Of a stretch of 64,000 nucleotides of DNA, positions 16,119 to 24,332 are shown one piece after another. The stretch is taken from NCBI GenBank assembly GCA_900766135.1, contig CAAFUF010000003.1:1-64000 (forward strand), in the 5' to 3' direction. The position numbers were made by a program, and so were the translations under genes. The number at the start of each line of letters is the position of its first letter. Within the stretch, counting starts at the first letter, position 1. Origin of the DNA: Paenibacillaceae bacterium (GTDB lineage Bacteria; Bacillota; Bacilli; Paenibacillales; Paenibacillaceae). The notes beneath the pieces were generated by a model, which was not told the origin of the DNA, made no database searches, and was given only the letters and a program-made list of their open reading frames with translations.

Positions 16119-16895
16119 ATGGAGAGCAAAAGCCATCCCAAACTCGAAATTCGGGATTTGCGCGTGGAATACGAATCCAAGGGCCAACGTACCGTCGCTT
16201 TGGAGGACGTACAGCTCAAGGTGGAAGACGGTGAGTTCGTATCCGTTGTCGGTCCAAGCGGCTGCGGCAAGTCGACCTTGCTGAAGGTGGTATCCGGGTT
16301 GCTTAAGCCGGCCGGCGGCAACGCCTATCTGGATGGTCAGGAAATCCAAGGCGTGCCGAGCCAGGTCGGAATGGTGTTTCAAAACGATGCGTTGCTTCCT
16401 TGGAAAAGCGTCATCGACAATGTCCGTCTTCCGTTGGAAATCAAAGGTCATCCTAAAAACGAGCAGTTGGACGAGGCGAACCGATTACTGAAGATGGTTG
16501 GGCTTGAGGGATTCGGCGGTTACCATCCGAAAGAATTGTCCGGAGGGATGCGCAAGCGGGTCGCCTTGGCGCGAACCTTCGCGTACGACCCCGAGATTTA
16601 TCTGATGGACGAGCCGTTCGGACCGCTGGATGCCCAGACCCGGGTGAAGATCGGAGAAGAGTTCTTGCAGTTGTGGGAAAATGTCGGCAAAAGCGTACTG
16701 TTCATTACCCACGATATTGAAGAGGCGATTGCGCTTTCCGACCGGGTGATCGTGATGACCTCACGGCCGGGACGGATCAAAGCGGAGTTTAAAGTGAATC
16801 TGGAGCGGCCGCGCCCTTTTTACGACATCCGTTTCGATCCCCAGTTCAAGGAGCTGCAGAAAGAAATTTGGGCCCAAATGTCAGACGGGGAATAG
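16119..16895 (+). CDS. ABC transporter ATPase (SsuB/TauB type)
   Basis: A 258-residue ATPase of the nitrate/sulfonate/taurine/aromatic-acid importer group. Walker A is GPSGCGKST, the Q-loop is GMVFQNDALLPW, the signature is LSGGMRKRVALAR, and Walker B ends in LMDEPFGPLDAQTR, the -PFGPLD- form being typical of this group. The H-loop is FITHDIEEAI. ATG 16119 follows TGGAGG. It is followed by its permease (19 bases away) and, after a hairpin, by the binding lipoprotein. The substrate is probably the compound degraded by this island, but the sequence does not identify it. Confidence 0.9.
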   Translation: MESKSHPKLEIRDLRVEYESKGQRTVALEDVQLKVEDGEFVSVVGPSGCGKSTLLKVVSGLLKPAGGNAYLDGQEIQGVPSQVGMVFQNDALLPWKSVIDNVRLPLEIKGHPKNEQLDEANRLLKMVGLEGFGGYHPKELSGGMRKRVALARTFAYDPEIYLMDEPFGPLDAQTRVKIGEEFLQLWENVGKSVLFITHDIEEAIALSDRVIVMTSRPGRIKAEFKVNLERPRPFYDIRFDPQFKELQKEIWAQMSDGE

Positions 16896-16913
16896 AGAGA
16901 GGAGGAAATCATC

Positions 16914-17720
16914 ATGGCATCAAAAACAACGGCAACATCGGCAAGCTCTCCTTCCCCTAAGGCAGGGCGCGGAAATCGAAGCGCGGCCGTGTGGATCGGC
17001 CGACTGGTCGTATTTATCGTACTTATTGGCTTATGGGAGTTGCTCTCGGGTACGGCGTTTAATTCTTTTTGGCTGAGCAAGCCGTCTTTGATTATGAAGC
17101 GAATCATCGACATGACCGCAAACGGGGACCTCTGGTTCCATATGAGCATTACGCTGCAGGAGTCCATCGTCGGTCTCATTATCGGGATGCTCGGAGGTAC
17201 GCTACTGGGGATTTTGCTGGCGTTCAGCGGGATTTTTCAAAAGTGGGTCTATCCTTACATCATGGCATTGTACAGCTTGCCGCGGGTCTCGTTGGCCCCG
17301 CTGTTTATCGTTTGGTTCGGAATCGGTATGACCTCGAAGATTCTGATGGTCGTGGCGATGGTCATTTTCGTCGCTTTTTACAATGCTTACGAGGGCGTGC
17401 GCAATATCGACAAAGACTTGATGGATATGATGAGCACGTTTAAAGCCAAATGGACGCACAAGCTCCGCTGGGTAGTGCTTCCATCGATTACCGTATGGAT
17501 TTTGACGAGCTTGCGGCTGAATATCGGCATGGCCTTGATCGGCTCCGTCATCGCCGAGCTGGTCGGCTCCAACCGAGGGCTCGGGTATTACATCACGTAT
17601 TCGTCCAACATGCTGGATACAACGGGTATTTTTACAGGCCTTGTCCTCATCATGATTATTGCCGTCGTGTTGGAACAGATCATCGTTCAGGTCGAACGGC
17701 GCTTGCTGAAATACCGGTAA
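16914..17720 (+). CDS. ABC transporter permease (SsuC/TauC type)
   Basis: A 268-residue integral membrane protein with about six membrane helices, preceded by a 25-residue Ser/Ala/Lys-rich cytoplasmic tail. The coupling segment that docks to the ATPase is visible as EGVRNIDKDLMDMMSTFKAKWTHKLRWVVLPS, with the usual EAA-loop pattern. A C-terminal ELVGSNRGLGYYI segment is typical of sulfonate/nitrate/aromatic importers. The ribosome site GAGGAGG precedes ATG 16914. It works with the ATPase upstream and lipoprotein downstream. Confidence 0.9.
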   Translation: MASKTTATSASSPSPKAGRGNRSAAVWIGRLVVFIVLIGLWELLSGTAFNSFWLSKPSLIMKRIIDMTANGDLWFHMSITLQESIVGLIIGMLGGTLLGILLAFSGIFQKWVYPYIMALYSLPRVSLAPLFIVWFGIGMTSKILMVVAMVIFVAFYNAYEGVRNIDKDLMDMMSTFKAKWTHKLRWVVLPSITVWILTSLRLNIGMALIGSVIAELVGSNRGLGYYITYSSNMLDTTGIFTGLVLIMIIAVVLEQIIVQVERRLLKYR

Positions 17721-17728
17721 GGGATAAA

Positions 17729-17763
17729 CTCCAATTTATTTAACTAGATGAAATAAATTGGAG
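17729..17763 (+). promoter_or_regulatory. Intercistronic 13-bp hairpin before the binding-protein gene
   Basis: CTCCAATTTATTT (17729-17741) pairs perfectly with AAATAAATTGGAG (17751-17763) around a 9-base loop. No T-run follows, so it is not a normal terminator. It lies between permease and binding-protein genes, where such hairpins often protect the downstream message and raise binding-protein levels. Confidence 0.7.
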
Positions 17764-17808
17764 AAACCATATTTAGAAAGAAAGCAACCATTCAAGGAGG
17801 GGAATCCC

Positions 17809-18846
17809 ATGAAAAAAACAAAAATGCTTATGGCTACGCTGCTGGTGCTGACGATCGCTTTGCTCAGCGCTTGCGGAAACAACAGCTCGTCCGCACCTGC
17901 GGGCAATAACGGCGCGGGCAACGCGGCAACCGGAACCAACGGCGAAGAAAACAACGCGACTAAGCCTGAAAACGTAAAGATCCGCGTGGGTCTGGTCGGC
18001 GGCGGCATGACGCCGATCATCGCGCAAATCGGCATCAACGACGGCTCTTATGAGAAAGCCGGAATTACGATCGAAAAACAAAGCTTTACGTCCGGCGCGG
18101 ATATGGTGCAAGCCCTGGTAGGCGGAAGCTTGGACATTGTATTGGGTTCTTACGAGCATGTGTTGAGACAGCAAAAGAACGGCCTTGGCGTTAAGGCTTA
18201 CGCCGAAATTTACAATGGCGTCGGCTACTCGCTGGTCGTGAAGAAGGATGCTCCGTTCCAGTCGCTTGAAGATTTGAAGGGAACAACGCTGGCTGTTACC
18301 AAGGTGGGCAGCTTGTCCGACACCGGGCTGCGCGAAGGCTTGAAAACCGTCAATATCGACGCGGACAAAGACGTGCAGATTATCAACGGCGGCAGCGGCG
18401 CAACGATGCTGGCCGCGATCGAAAGCGGCAAAGCCGCCGGCGGCATGGTTTCCGAACCGACGATTTCGCAAATGGTGGCAACAGGCAATTACCGGGTACT
18501 GTACGATCCGCCGTACGATTTTGCCGGGATTACCGTCATGGCTAAGACGGATTGGGTCGACAAAAACCAGGATGCTATGAAGCGGTTCCTTCAAGTCAGC
18601 AATGAAGTGAATGAACGCGTGCAGAAGGATCCGGCAGCCGCTGTAGAAGCGATGCTGAAAGAGTTTGACCAAATTCCGGCCGACGTCATGGAAACCGCGG
18701 TGAAAAACCAGCTGGCCAAAGTGCCGGCAGGACTCAAGGTGTCCGAGGAAGGCGCGAAAAACGTCTCGAAAACCCAAATCGAGGCGGGCGTGATCGAAAA
18801 AGAAATTCCGTTTGCCGATACGGTAGACCTCTCGCTGCTTCCTTAA
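17809..18846 (+). CDS. ABC transporter substrate-binding lipoprotein
   Basis: A 345-residue lipoprotein of the NMT1/SsuA-like family (type 2 periplasmic-binding fold). The signal peptide MKKTKMLMATLLVLTIALLSACG ends in the lipobox LSAC, so the mature protein is anchored through Cys at about residue 22. A Gly/Asn/Ala-rich linker follows (to about residue 60), then the binding domain with QALVGGSLDIVLGSYEHV and GTTLAVTKVGSLSDTG segments. ATG 17809 lies behind an AAGGAGGGG site; the frame open upstream is not needed. It delivers substrate to the permease/ATPase encoded just upstream. Confidence 0.9.
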   Translation: MKKTKMLMATLLVLTIALLSACGNNSSSAPAGNNGAGNAATGTNGEENNATKPENVKIRVGLVGGGMTPIIAQIGINDGSYEKAGITIEKQSFTSGADMVQALVGGSLDIVLGSYEHVLRQQKNGLGVKAYAEIYNGVGYSLVVKKDAPFQSLEDLKGTTLAVTKVGSLSDTGLREGLKTVNIDADKDVQIINGGSGATMLAAIESGKAAGGMVSEPTISQMVATGNYRVLYDPPYDFAGITVMAKTDWVDKNQDAMKRFLQVSNEVNERVQKDPAAAVEAMLKEFDQIPADVMETAVKNQLAKVPAGLKVSEEGAKNVSKTQIEAGVIEKEIPFADTVDLSLLP

Positions 18847-18855
18847 GCCATATGA

Positions 18856-18898
18856 AAATCGGGTGAAATCGCGGATGGCCGTGCGTTTTGCCCGATTT
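18856..18898 (+). terminator. Attenuator-like hairpin after the binding-protein gene
   Basis: AAATCGGG (18856-18863) can pair with CCCGATTT (18891-18898) enclosing a partly paired loop, followed by ATTT. It probably causes partial termination between the transporter genes and the downstream enzymes. Confidence 0.5.
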
Positions 18899-18940
18899 AT
18901 TTCACGACCGACGATCTTACAGAAAGAAGGCGATCCGCAC

Positions 18941-20368
18941 ATGGCCAAAGATTTAAGAACTTATCTCGGGCAATTAACCGAATTCGATGCAAACAGCGTG
19001 AAGCTTGTGGACACGGAGGTTGATCCGCGTTTTGGCATTACCGCGTATGCTGCAGCACTGGCGGAGAAAGGCGATTACCCGGCCCTGCTGTTCAACCGGG
19101 TGAAAGGGGCGCAGATGGCGTGCATTTCCAATCTGTTGACCTCGTACGAACGCGTCGCACTCTATCTGGGATGCGAAGTTCAAGATATTCCGCGGGTATA
19201 CGGCGAGAAGCTGCAGCAGACGATCGAACCGGTGGTCGTTGACCGCGCAGTTGCCAAAGTGAAAGAAAACGTGATCGAAGAGGCGGACGTCGATTTGTCC
19301 AAGTTGCCGATTCCCGTGCACAACGAGATGGACGGCGGGCCGTACTTGTCGGCGGGCGTGATGATCATCCGCGATCCGGAATCCGGCCTGATCAATGCCG
19401 GGATCTATCGCCACCAAATCTTCAACGAACGCGATATGGGCGTGTGGTTCCTTGGCGCGCATCATGGCGGCTTGATCTATAAAAAGTACAAAAAGCAAGG
19501 GAAGCCGGCTCCGATCGCGATTGCGCTTGGGCATCATCCCGGATTCATCATGGGAGCCGTATCCCGGGTTCAAGGCATCGGCGGCGAATATGAAGCGGCC
19601 GGTGCGTTAATGGGCGAACCACTGGAACTGGTTCAGGCGGATACCTCCGATTTGCTCGTGCCGGCGCATGCCGAAATCATTCTGGAAGGCGAAATTTTGC
19701 CGGATAACGATCACAGCGAAGGGCCTTTCGGCGAATGGCCGGGTCACTATCTCGGTGGAGGCTCCGTACCGACGATCCGCATCAAACGCATTACATACCG
19801 GAATCATGCGATTTTCCAGGATATCGTCGCCTCCGGACGGGAGCATTTGGTCGTGGGCGGAGTGCCTCGCTCAGGCAGCATTTATCAAACGGTGAAGAAA
19901 ATCGTGCCGGGCCTCAAAACGGTGAACGTTCCTTTTTATAGCCGGATGAACTGCTATTTATCGATCCAGAAGGAAAAGGATGCGGACGTGAAAAAAGCGG
20001 CGTTTGCGGCGCTCAATACCGAGCCGGAGAATTTGCGCCATATCGTTGTCGTGGACGAGGACATCGACGTGTTTAACGGCGAAGAGGTCGCTTGGGCGAT
20101 CGGCACGCGGTTCGATGCGGAACGCGACTTGCTCATCATCCCGCGTTGGAACGGACCGGGCGGATTGCTGCCGACGAACTGGGAGTATAACGCCGAAGGA
20201 AAGAATACGCCGCGCATGTCCAGCGCCGTGATCGTTGATGCGACCAAACCGGCGCCGCCGGTCGTCTTTCCGAAGCGGGCCGTCGTTCCGAAGGACCAGG
20301 TGGAACTGGCCGATCTGGCTTCGCTCCGCGAGCTGAATTCGGAAGAGAAAAACAACTGGCAAATCTAA
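18941..20368 (+). CDS. UbiD-family prenylated-FMN-dependent decarboxylase
   Basis: A 475-residue UbiD-family enzyme, which reversibly removes a carboxyl group from aromatic, heteroaromatic or unsaturated acids using prenylated FMN. Family marks are NEMDGGPYLSAG, NAGIYRHQIFNERDMG, the AIALGHHPGFIMGAV segment and EGPFGEWPGHY, which supplies the catalytic Glu. ATG 18941 follows AAGAAGG. No UbiX prenyl-FMN synthase is in the window, so the cofactor must come from elsewhere. The size and surroundings (Mo hydroxylase, PxpABC) point to an N-heterocyclic or other non-benzenoid acid rather than ubiquinone synthesis, but the substrate cannot be read from the sequence. Confidence 0.9.
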   Translation: MAKDLRTYLGQLTEFDANSVKLVDTEVDPRFGITAYAAALAEKGDYPALLFNRVKGAQMACISNLLTSYERVALYLGCEVQDIPRVYGEKLQQTIEPVVVDRAVAKVKENVIEEADVDLSKLPIPVHNEMDGGPYLSAGVMIIRDPESGLINAGIYRHQIFNERDMGVWFLGAHHGGLIYKKYKKQGKPAPIAIALGHHPGFIMGAVSRVQGIGGEYEAAGALMGEPLELVQADTSDLLVPAHAEIILEGEILPDNDHSEGPFGEWPGHYLGGGSVPTIRIKRITYRNHAIFQDIVASGREHLVVGGVPRSGSIYQTVKKIVPGLKTVNVPFYSRMNCYLSIQKEKDADVKKAAFAALNTEPENLRHIVVVDEDIDVFNGEEVAWAIGTRFDAERDLLIIPRWNGPGGLLPTNWEYNAEGKNTPRMSSAVIVDATKPAPPVVFPKRAVVPKDQVELADLASLRELNSEEKNNWQI

Positions 20369-20502
20369 AACGCCCAAGCCTCAAACGGTCAGGAGGGATC
20401 CGAATTCATAGATCTCGGTTTCCACTGGCCGATTGGGGCTGGCTTATTTCTTAATTAATATGATGAATTATGTAGTTAACTAAATGCGAGAGGAGCATCA
20501 TC

Positions 20503-21285
20503 ATGAACAACGTAGTGGATTTGAACTGTGATATGGGTGAGAGCTTTGGCGCTTATAAGCTGGGCAGGGACAGCGAGGTTCTGAAATTCGTGACTTCGGC
20601 CAACATCGCTTGCGGATTCCATGCCGGCGATCCGGCGACGATGCGCCAAACCGTCAAGCTGGCATTGGATCACGGAGTAGCCTTAGGGGCACATCCCGGC
20701 CTGCAGGATCTAGTCGGGTTTGGGCGTCGCGACATGGACTTGTCTCCGCAGGAGGCCTATGACATCGTCGTTTATCAGATCGGCGCGCTGTGGGGTTTCG
20801 TACGCGCGCAAGGGGCGAAGCTGCAGCATGTGAAAGCGCATGGTTCCCTCTATAACATGGCGGCACGGAATGCCGGTTTGGCTGAGGCGATCGCCGAAGC
20901 GGTCTATAAGGTTGATCCGGAGCTGATTTTGTTCGGGCTTGCCGGCAGCGAACTGATCAAAGCCGGAAAGAAAGCCGGATTGCGCACGGCCAGCGAAGTG
21001 TTCTCCGACCGTACTTATCAATCCGACGGTTCGCTTACTTCTCGCCGTTTGCCGGATGCCTTGATTACGGTTGAGGAGCAATCGGTGAAACAAGTCATCC
21101 GCATGGTCGCGGAAGGCAAGGTATTGTCGCAGCAAAACGTCGATGTGGCCATTCAGGCCGATACGATTTGTATCCACGGCGACGGCATTCATGCCGTAGA
21201 GTTCGCCGGCAAGATCCGCAGCTCGTTAACCGCCGCGGGGATTACGGTTCAACCGGCAGGGATCACGCTGGGGCAACAAGCCTAA
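20503..21285 (+). CDS. pxpA: 5-oxoprolinase subunit A (LamB/YcsF family)
   Basis: A 260-residue protein of the LamB/YcsF family, the third subunit of the ATP-dependent 5-oxoprolinase; it is a deacetylase-like TIM-type barrel. Diagnostic segments are DLNCDMGESFG at the start, TSANIACGFHAGDP, GVALGAHPGLQDL, GFGRRDM, and the C-terminal CIHGDG. ATG 20503 lies behind GAGAGGAG. It is separated from pxpBC by the transporter and ubiD, whereas these three are usually adjacent; this interleaving suggests that lactam opening is woven into the pathway of the island. An AT-rich 134-base gap upstream may contain a secondary promoter. Confidence 0.93.
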   Translation: MNNVVDLNCDMGESFGAYKLGRDSEVLKFVTSANIACGFHAGDPATMRQTVKLALDHGVALGAHPGLQDLVGFGRRDMDLSPQEAYDIVVYQIGALWGFVRAQGAKLQHVKAHGSLYNMAARNAGLAEAIAEAVYKVDPELILFGLAGSELIKAGKKAGLRTASEVFSDRTYQSDGSLTSRRLPDALITVEEQSVKQVIRMVAEGKVLSQQNVDVAIQADTICIHGDGIHAVEFAGKIRSSLTAAGITVQPAGITLGQQA

Positions 21286-21307
21286 GCGCAAAGGAGGAGA
21301 CAGCAGG

Positions 21308-23008
21308 ATGGAACCATTGCATATGCAAACCGATGTGCTGGTTGTCGGATCCGGCGCGGCCGGGTTGATGGCGGCAAGAGCGGCGGCCGATGAGGGTGCC
21401 CGCGTGATTTTGACCGACAAAAGCTTGATTAGCCGGGGCGGGGCCACGATTTTGGCCCAGATGACCGTGGCCGTCGCTTTAGGCGAAGCGGAAGAGGACA
21501 ATCCGCAAATCCATTTCGAGGACACGATGAAGGGAAGCCGCGGTTTGGCGGATCCGAATATCGTCCGCGCCGTCGTGGAACGGGGGCCCGAAGTGATCCT
21601 CGAAGCGGAAGGGTATGGCGTGAAGTGGGCCCGTACGCCGGACGGCAAACGTTCGCAGGCTTTTGCCCCGGGGCATTCCAAGGCCCGCTGCGTGTACGTG
21701 GACATCTTGAATACGGGCGGCGCGACGGCGGCCGGGCTAAAGAAGGCGATCTGGAAGGACGAAAACATCCAGCGCCTCAAAAACGTGATGATTACAAAAG
21801 TCGTGGTCGAAAATGGCAGGGCGGTTGGCGCAATCGGCTTCGAAATGGAGGAGTACCGTCCGATCAGCATTGCCGCATCGTCGGTCATTTTGGCCACGGG
21901 CGGGTTGACGGAGGTCTATGAGCGCAACAGCGCTTCCGCGAACATGACCGGCGACGGATTCGTACTGGCAGCCGAGGCGGGAGCCGAAGTACGCGACATG
22001 GAGATGGTGCAGTTCTTCCCGATCGCCCACCTGTTTCCGCCGCTCGTCGGCATCGATCCGATTATGTGGGACCCGTTCCGCTATAAGCTGGGCGGCCGGC
22101 TGCTGAACGGATTGAAAGAAGAATTCATGGACAAATACAACGGGGAAGTCGCCGGAAAATACACGGCCGCTCGCGACCAAACGACGCTGGCGATTTTCCG
22201 CGAGGTGGAAGCCGGCCGCGGCACGCCGCACGGCGGGGCTTATCTCGACTTCACGATGGTGCCGGAGGACAAGCTGAAGGAAGCGTTTGGTCCGGTGATC
22301 GATATTTTGCGGAATCAAGGCGTAGATTTGACGAAGGATATGGTGGAAGTGGCGCCGATGGCGCACTTCATGCTTGGCGGCGTCCGCGTGGACGAAGCGA
22401 TGCGCACGCGGGTGCCGGGGCTGCTGGCCTCGGGCGAGTTGATCTATGGCATGCATGGGGCTAACCGCTTATCGGGCAACGCCATCACCGAAGCGCTGGT
22501 AACCGGCCGCATCGCGGGCGAAACCGCCGCGAGGGAGAAGCGCGCTGAGCTGGCCGAGGCTGCCGTGCGCCAGGCTTTCGAGCGGGAGATGGAGCGCTTG
22601 ACGCAATTTTGGCACCCTATTCCGGTGGAACGGGACAACGCCTCGCTCCAGACGTTTAAGCGTAAGATGCAGCAGATCATGTGGAAAGGTGCAGGTCCGC
22701 TTCGAACAGAGGGTGGCTTGAAAGAAGCGCTGACGGAACTTCGGGCGCTGCGCGGCGAGCTCGACAGCATCTCGCTGGCAAAGCCGGGCAAATTTGCTTT
22801 GTCCCTGTTCGAAAAACTGGAAGCCGCCAATATGCTGAAGGTCAGCGAGGCGATTGTAAGGGGGGCCCTGGAGCGTAAAGAGACGCGGGGTGCGCATGTG
22901 CGGCTGGACTACGACGATACGCTCACCCAGCCGTCCAGCTACAGTTATGTCCTGAACGAGGCGGGAGAATGGGTCGTATCCGAGGTTCAGCTGCCGATCG
23001 GCGTGTAA
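21308..23008 (+). CDS. Fumarate-reductase-like FAD flavoprotein
   Basis: A 566-residue flavoprotein of the succinate dehydrogenase/fumarate reductase/aspartate oxidase superfamily. The FAD dinucleotide motif is VLVVGSGAAGLMAARAA at the N-terminus, with ILATGG in the middle, and the C-terminal block is GVHGANRLSGN-like (here GMHGANRLSGNAITEALVTGR). The His that binds FAD covalently in SdhA/FrdA is absent: the equivalent stretch is SLISRGGATILAQM, so FAD should be non-covalent. A C-terminal helical domain follows. It is next to a one-domain [2Fe-2S] protein and a Mo hydroxylase. I infer it reduces or oxidises a C=C bond in a ring intermediate; fumarate is unlikely. Confidence 0.85.
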   Translation: MEPLHMQTDVLVVGSGAAGLMAARAAADEGARVILTDKSLISRGGATILAQMTVAVALGEAEEDNPQIHFEDTMKGSRGLADPNIVRAVVERGPEVILEAEGYGVKWARTPDGKRSQAFAPGHSKARCVYVDILNTGGATAAGLKKAIWKDENIQRLKNVMITKVVVENGRAVGAIGFEMEEYRPISIAASSVILATGGLTEVYERNSASANMTGDGFVLAAEAGAEVRDMEMVQFFPIAHLFPPLVGIDPIMWDPFRYKLGGRLLNGLKEEFMDKYNGEVAGKYTAARDQTTLAIFREVEAGRGTPHGGAYLDFTMVPEDKLKEAFGPVIDILRNQGVDLTKDMVEVAPMAHFMLGGVRVDEAMRTRVPGLLASGELIYGMHGANRLSGNAITEALVTGRIAGETAAREKRAELAEAAVRQAFEREMERLTQFWHPIPVERDNASLQTFKRKMQQIMWKGAGPLRTEGGLKEALTELRALRGELDSISLAKPGKFALSLFEKLEAANMLKVSEAIVRGALERKETRGAHVRLDYDDTLTQPSSYSYVLNEAGEWVVSEVQLPIGV

Positions 23009-23069
23009 CCGGAGCGAACGAGATCAAGCGAGCCGGCTTGTTGGTTACGAAAGAAGGGAGACACAAACA

Positions 23070-23381
23070 ATGGCAACAGTTACTTTAAACGTGGTTCGCG
23101 GCGATGCCGAAAGCGGCGCTTCCCTGGAGAAATTCGAGGTTCCGTTCCGGGACGGCATGAGCTTGCTGGATGCGATTTTTTGGATTCGGGAGCATAAGGA
23201 TCCGTCCTTTTCGGTGAGGTATTCCTGCCGTTCCGCCAACGCCTGCAAAGAATGCTCGGCGTTCGTCGACGGCAAACCCGGTTACCTGTGCAGCATTCGC
23301 GCCGTTCCGGGCAGCGAAGTCAAGATCGAGCCGTTGACCGGCCGTCCGTGGATCAAGGATTTGGCGACGGCGCTGGAGTAG
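23070..23381 (+). CDS. Stand-alone [2Fe-2S] protein, FrdB/SdhB N-domain type
   Basis: A 103-residue protein matching only the N-terminal plant-ferredoxin-like domain of FrdB/SdhB. The C-terminal domain that holds the [4Fe-4S] and [3Fe-4S] clusters is absent, with no trace downstream. The cluster cysteines lie in SCRSANACKECSAF and GYLCS. The spacing is Cx5CxxCx11C, one residue longer in the first gap than the usual Cx4CxxC. ATG 23070 follows GAAGGGAG. It sits directly after the flavoprotein gene, so the two probably form a two-component soluble reductase or dehydrogenase, with this protein as electron carrier. Confidence 0.8.
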   Translation: MATVTLNVVRGDAESGASLEKFEVPFRDGMSLLDAIFWIREHKDPSFSVRYSCRSANACKECSAFVDGKPGYLCSIRAVPGSEVKIEPLTGRPWIKDLATALE

Positions 23382-23462
23382 GAACGGGCAGCAAACCGCA
23401 ATAGATAGCAAGGAGTCTTGCGGCTCCATGACATAACTATTTTTCGTGAAGGAGGGGCAATT

Positions 23463-24311
23463 ATGGCCTGGCTACAGCCCCGAAATTTAGACGAAGCGCT
23501 TGAGCTGCTTCGGGAGCGCAATCCCCGCATCGTGTGCGGGGGAACCGATTTGTTCGTGAACGCGCAGCGCAAATCGTACGAGTCGGAGAACACCGACTGG
23601 CTCGACATCCGGCGCGTGCCGGAGCTGTGTACGACCCGCCGAACCGAGGCGGGTCTCGAAATCGGCGCCGCGGTGACGGCCGCCGAAATTTGGGGCAGCG
23701 ACACGTTCGGCGTCGTGCCCGCGTTGCAACAGGCCGCCCGCATCGTCGGCGGCTGGCAGATCCAAAACCGCGCATCGCTCGGCGGCAACGTGGCGAACGC
23801 CTCCCCGGCAGCCGACTTGGTCGTACCGCTCGTGGCTTACCGAGCGGAAGTCCGGCTTGCCGGGGCGGACGGCACCCGCAGCGTGCCGATCGCGGACTTC
23901 ATTTCCGGGCCGAAGGCGACCCAGCTCCGCGAATGCGAACTGATCGCGTCGCTGTTCATCCCGGCCCGGATGCTGGAGGTGCCGCAGGTGTTTCTGCGGC
24001 ATGATCAGCGCGCGGCAACCGACATCTCGATCGTCTCCGTCGCCTTGCTGCTGCAAGGCAAAGGGAGCGAGATCGAGTGGGGGACCGCCGCGGTAGGCGC
24101 GGCCGCGCCCAAGCCTTTCGTGCTGAGCGCGGAGGAAGATCAGCAGTGGAGCGGCGAGCTCACCGCCGCCAAGCTGGACGAGCTCGGCGGCCTGTACGCC
24201 CGGCGCAGCTCGCCAATCACGGACGTGCGCGCCAGCGCGGATTACCGCCGCGCCTTGGTCGGAACTTATATCAGGAAGGCCGCGAACGCTTTGCTCGCAA
24301 ACGGCCTGTAA
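23463..24311 (+). CDS. Molybdenum hydroxylase FAD-binding subunit (CoxM/XdhB type)
   Basis: The medium, FAD-binding subunit of a three-part molybdenum hydroxylase of the xanthine dehydrogenase family, 282 residues. The FAD motifs IVCGGTDL and the block QIQNRASLGGNVANASPAADL (the TIGGN region of the family) are intact. A C-terminal domain with TAAVGAAAPKPFVL follows. ATG 23463 lies behind GAAGGAGGGG. It passes electrons from the two [2Fe-2S] clusters of the small subunit to its acceptor. The small and large subunits follow after one intervening gene, so all three parts are present in this operon. Confidence 0.9.
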   Translation: MAWLQPRNLDEALELLRERNPRIVCGGTDLFVNAQRKSYESENTDWLDIRRVPELCTTRRTEAGLEIGAAVTAAEIWGSDTFGVVPALQQAARIVGGWQIQNRASLGGNVANASPAADLVVPLVAYRAEVRLAGADGTRSVPIADFISGPKATQLRECELIASLFIPARMLEVPQVFLRHDQRAATDISIVSVALLLQGKGSEIEWGTAAVGAAAPKPFVLSAEEDQQWSGELTAAKLDELGGLYARRSSPITDVRASADYRRALVGTYIRKAANALLANGL

Positions 24312-24332
24312 CGAGGGGAGAGGAGCAACAGC

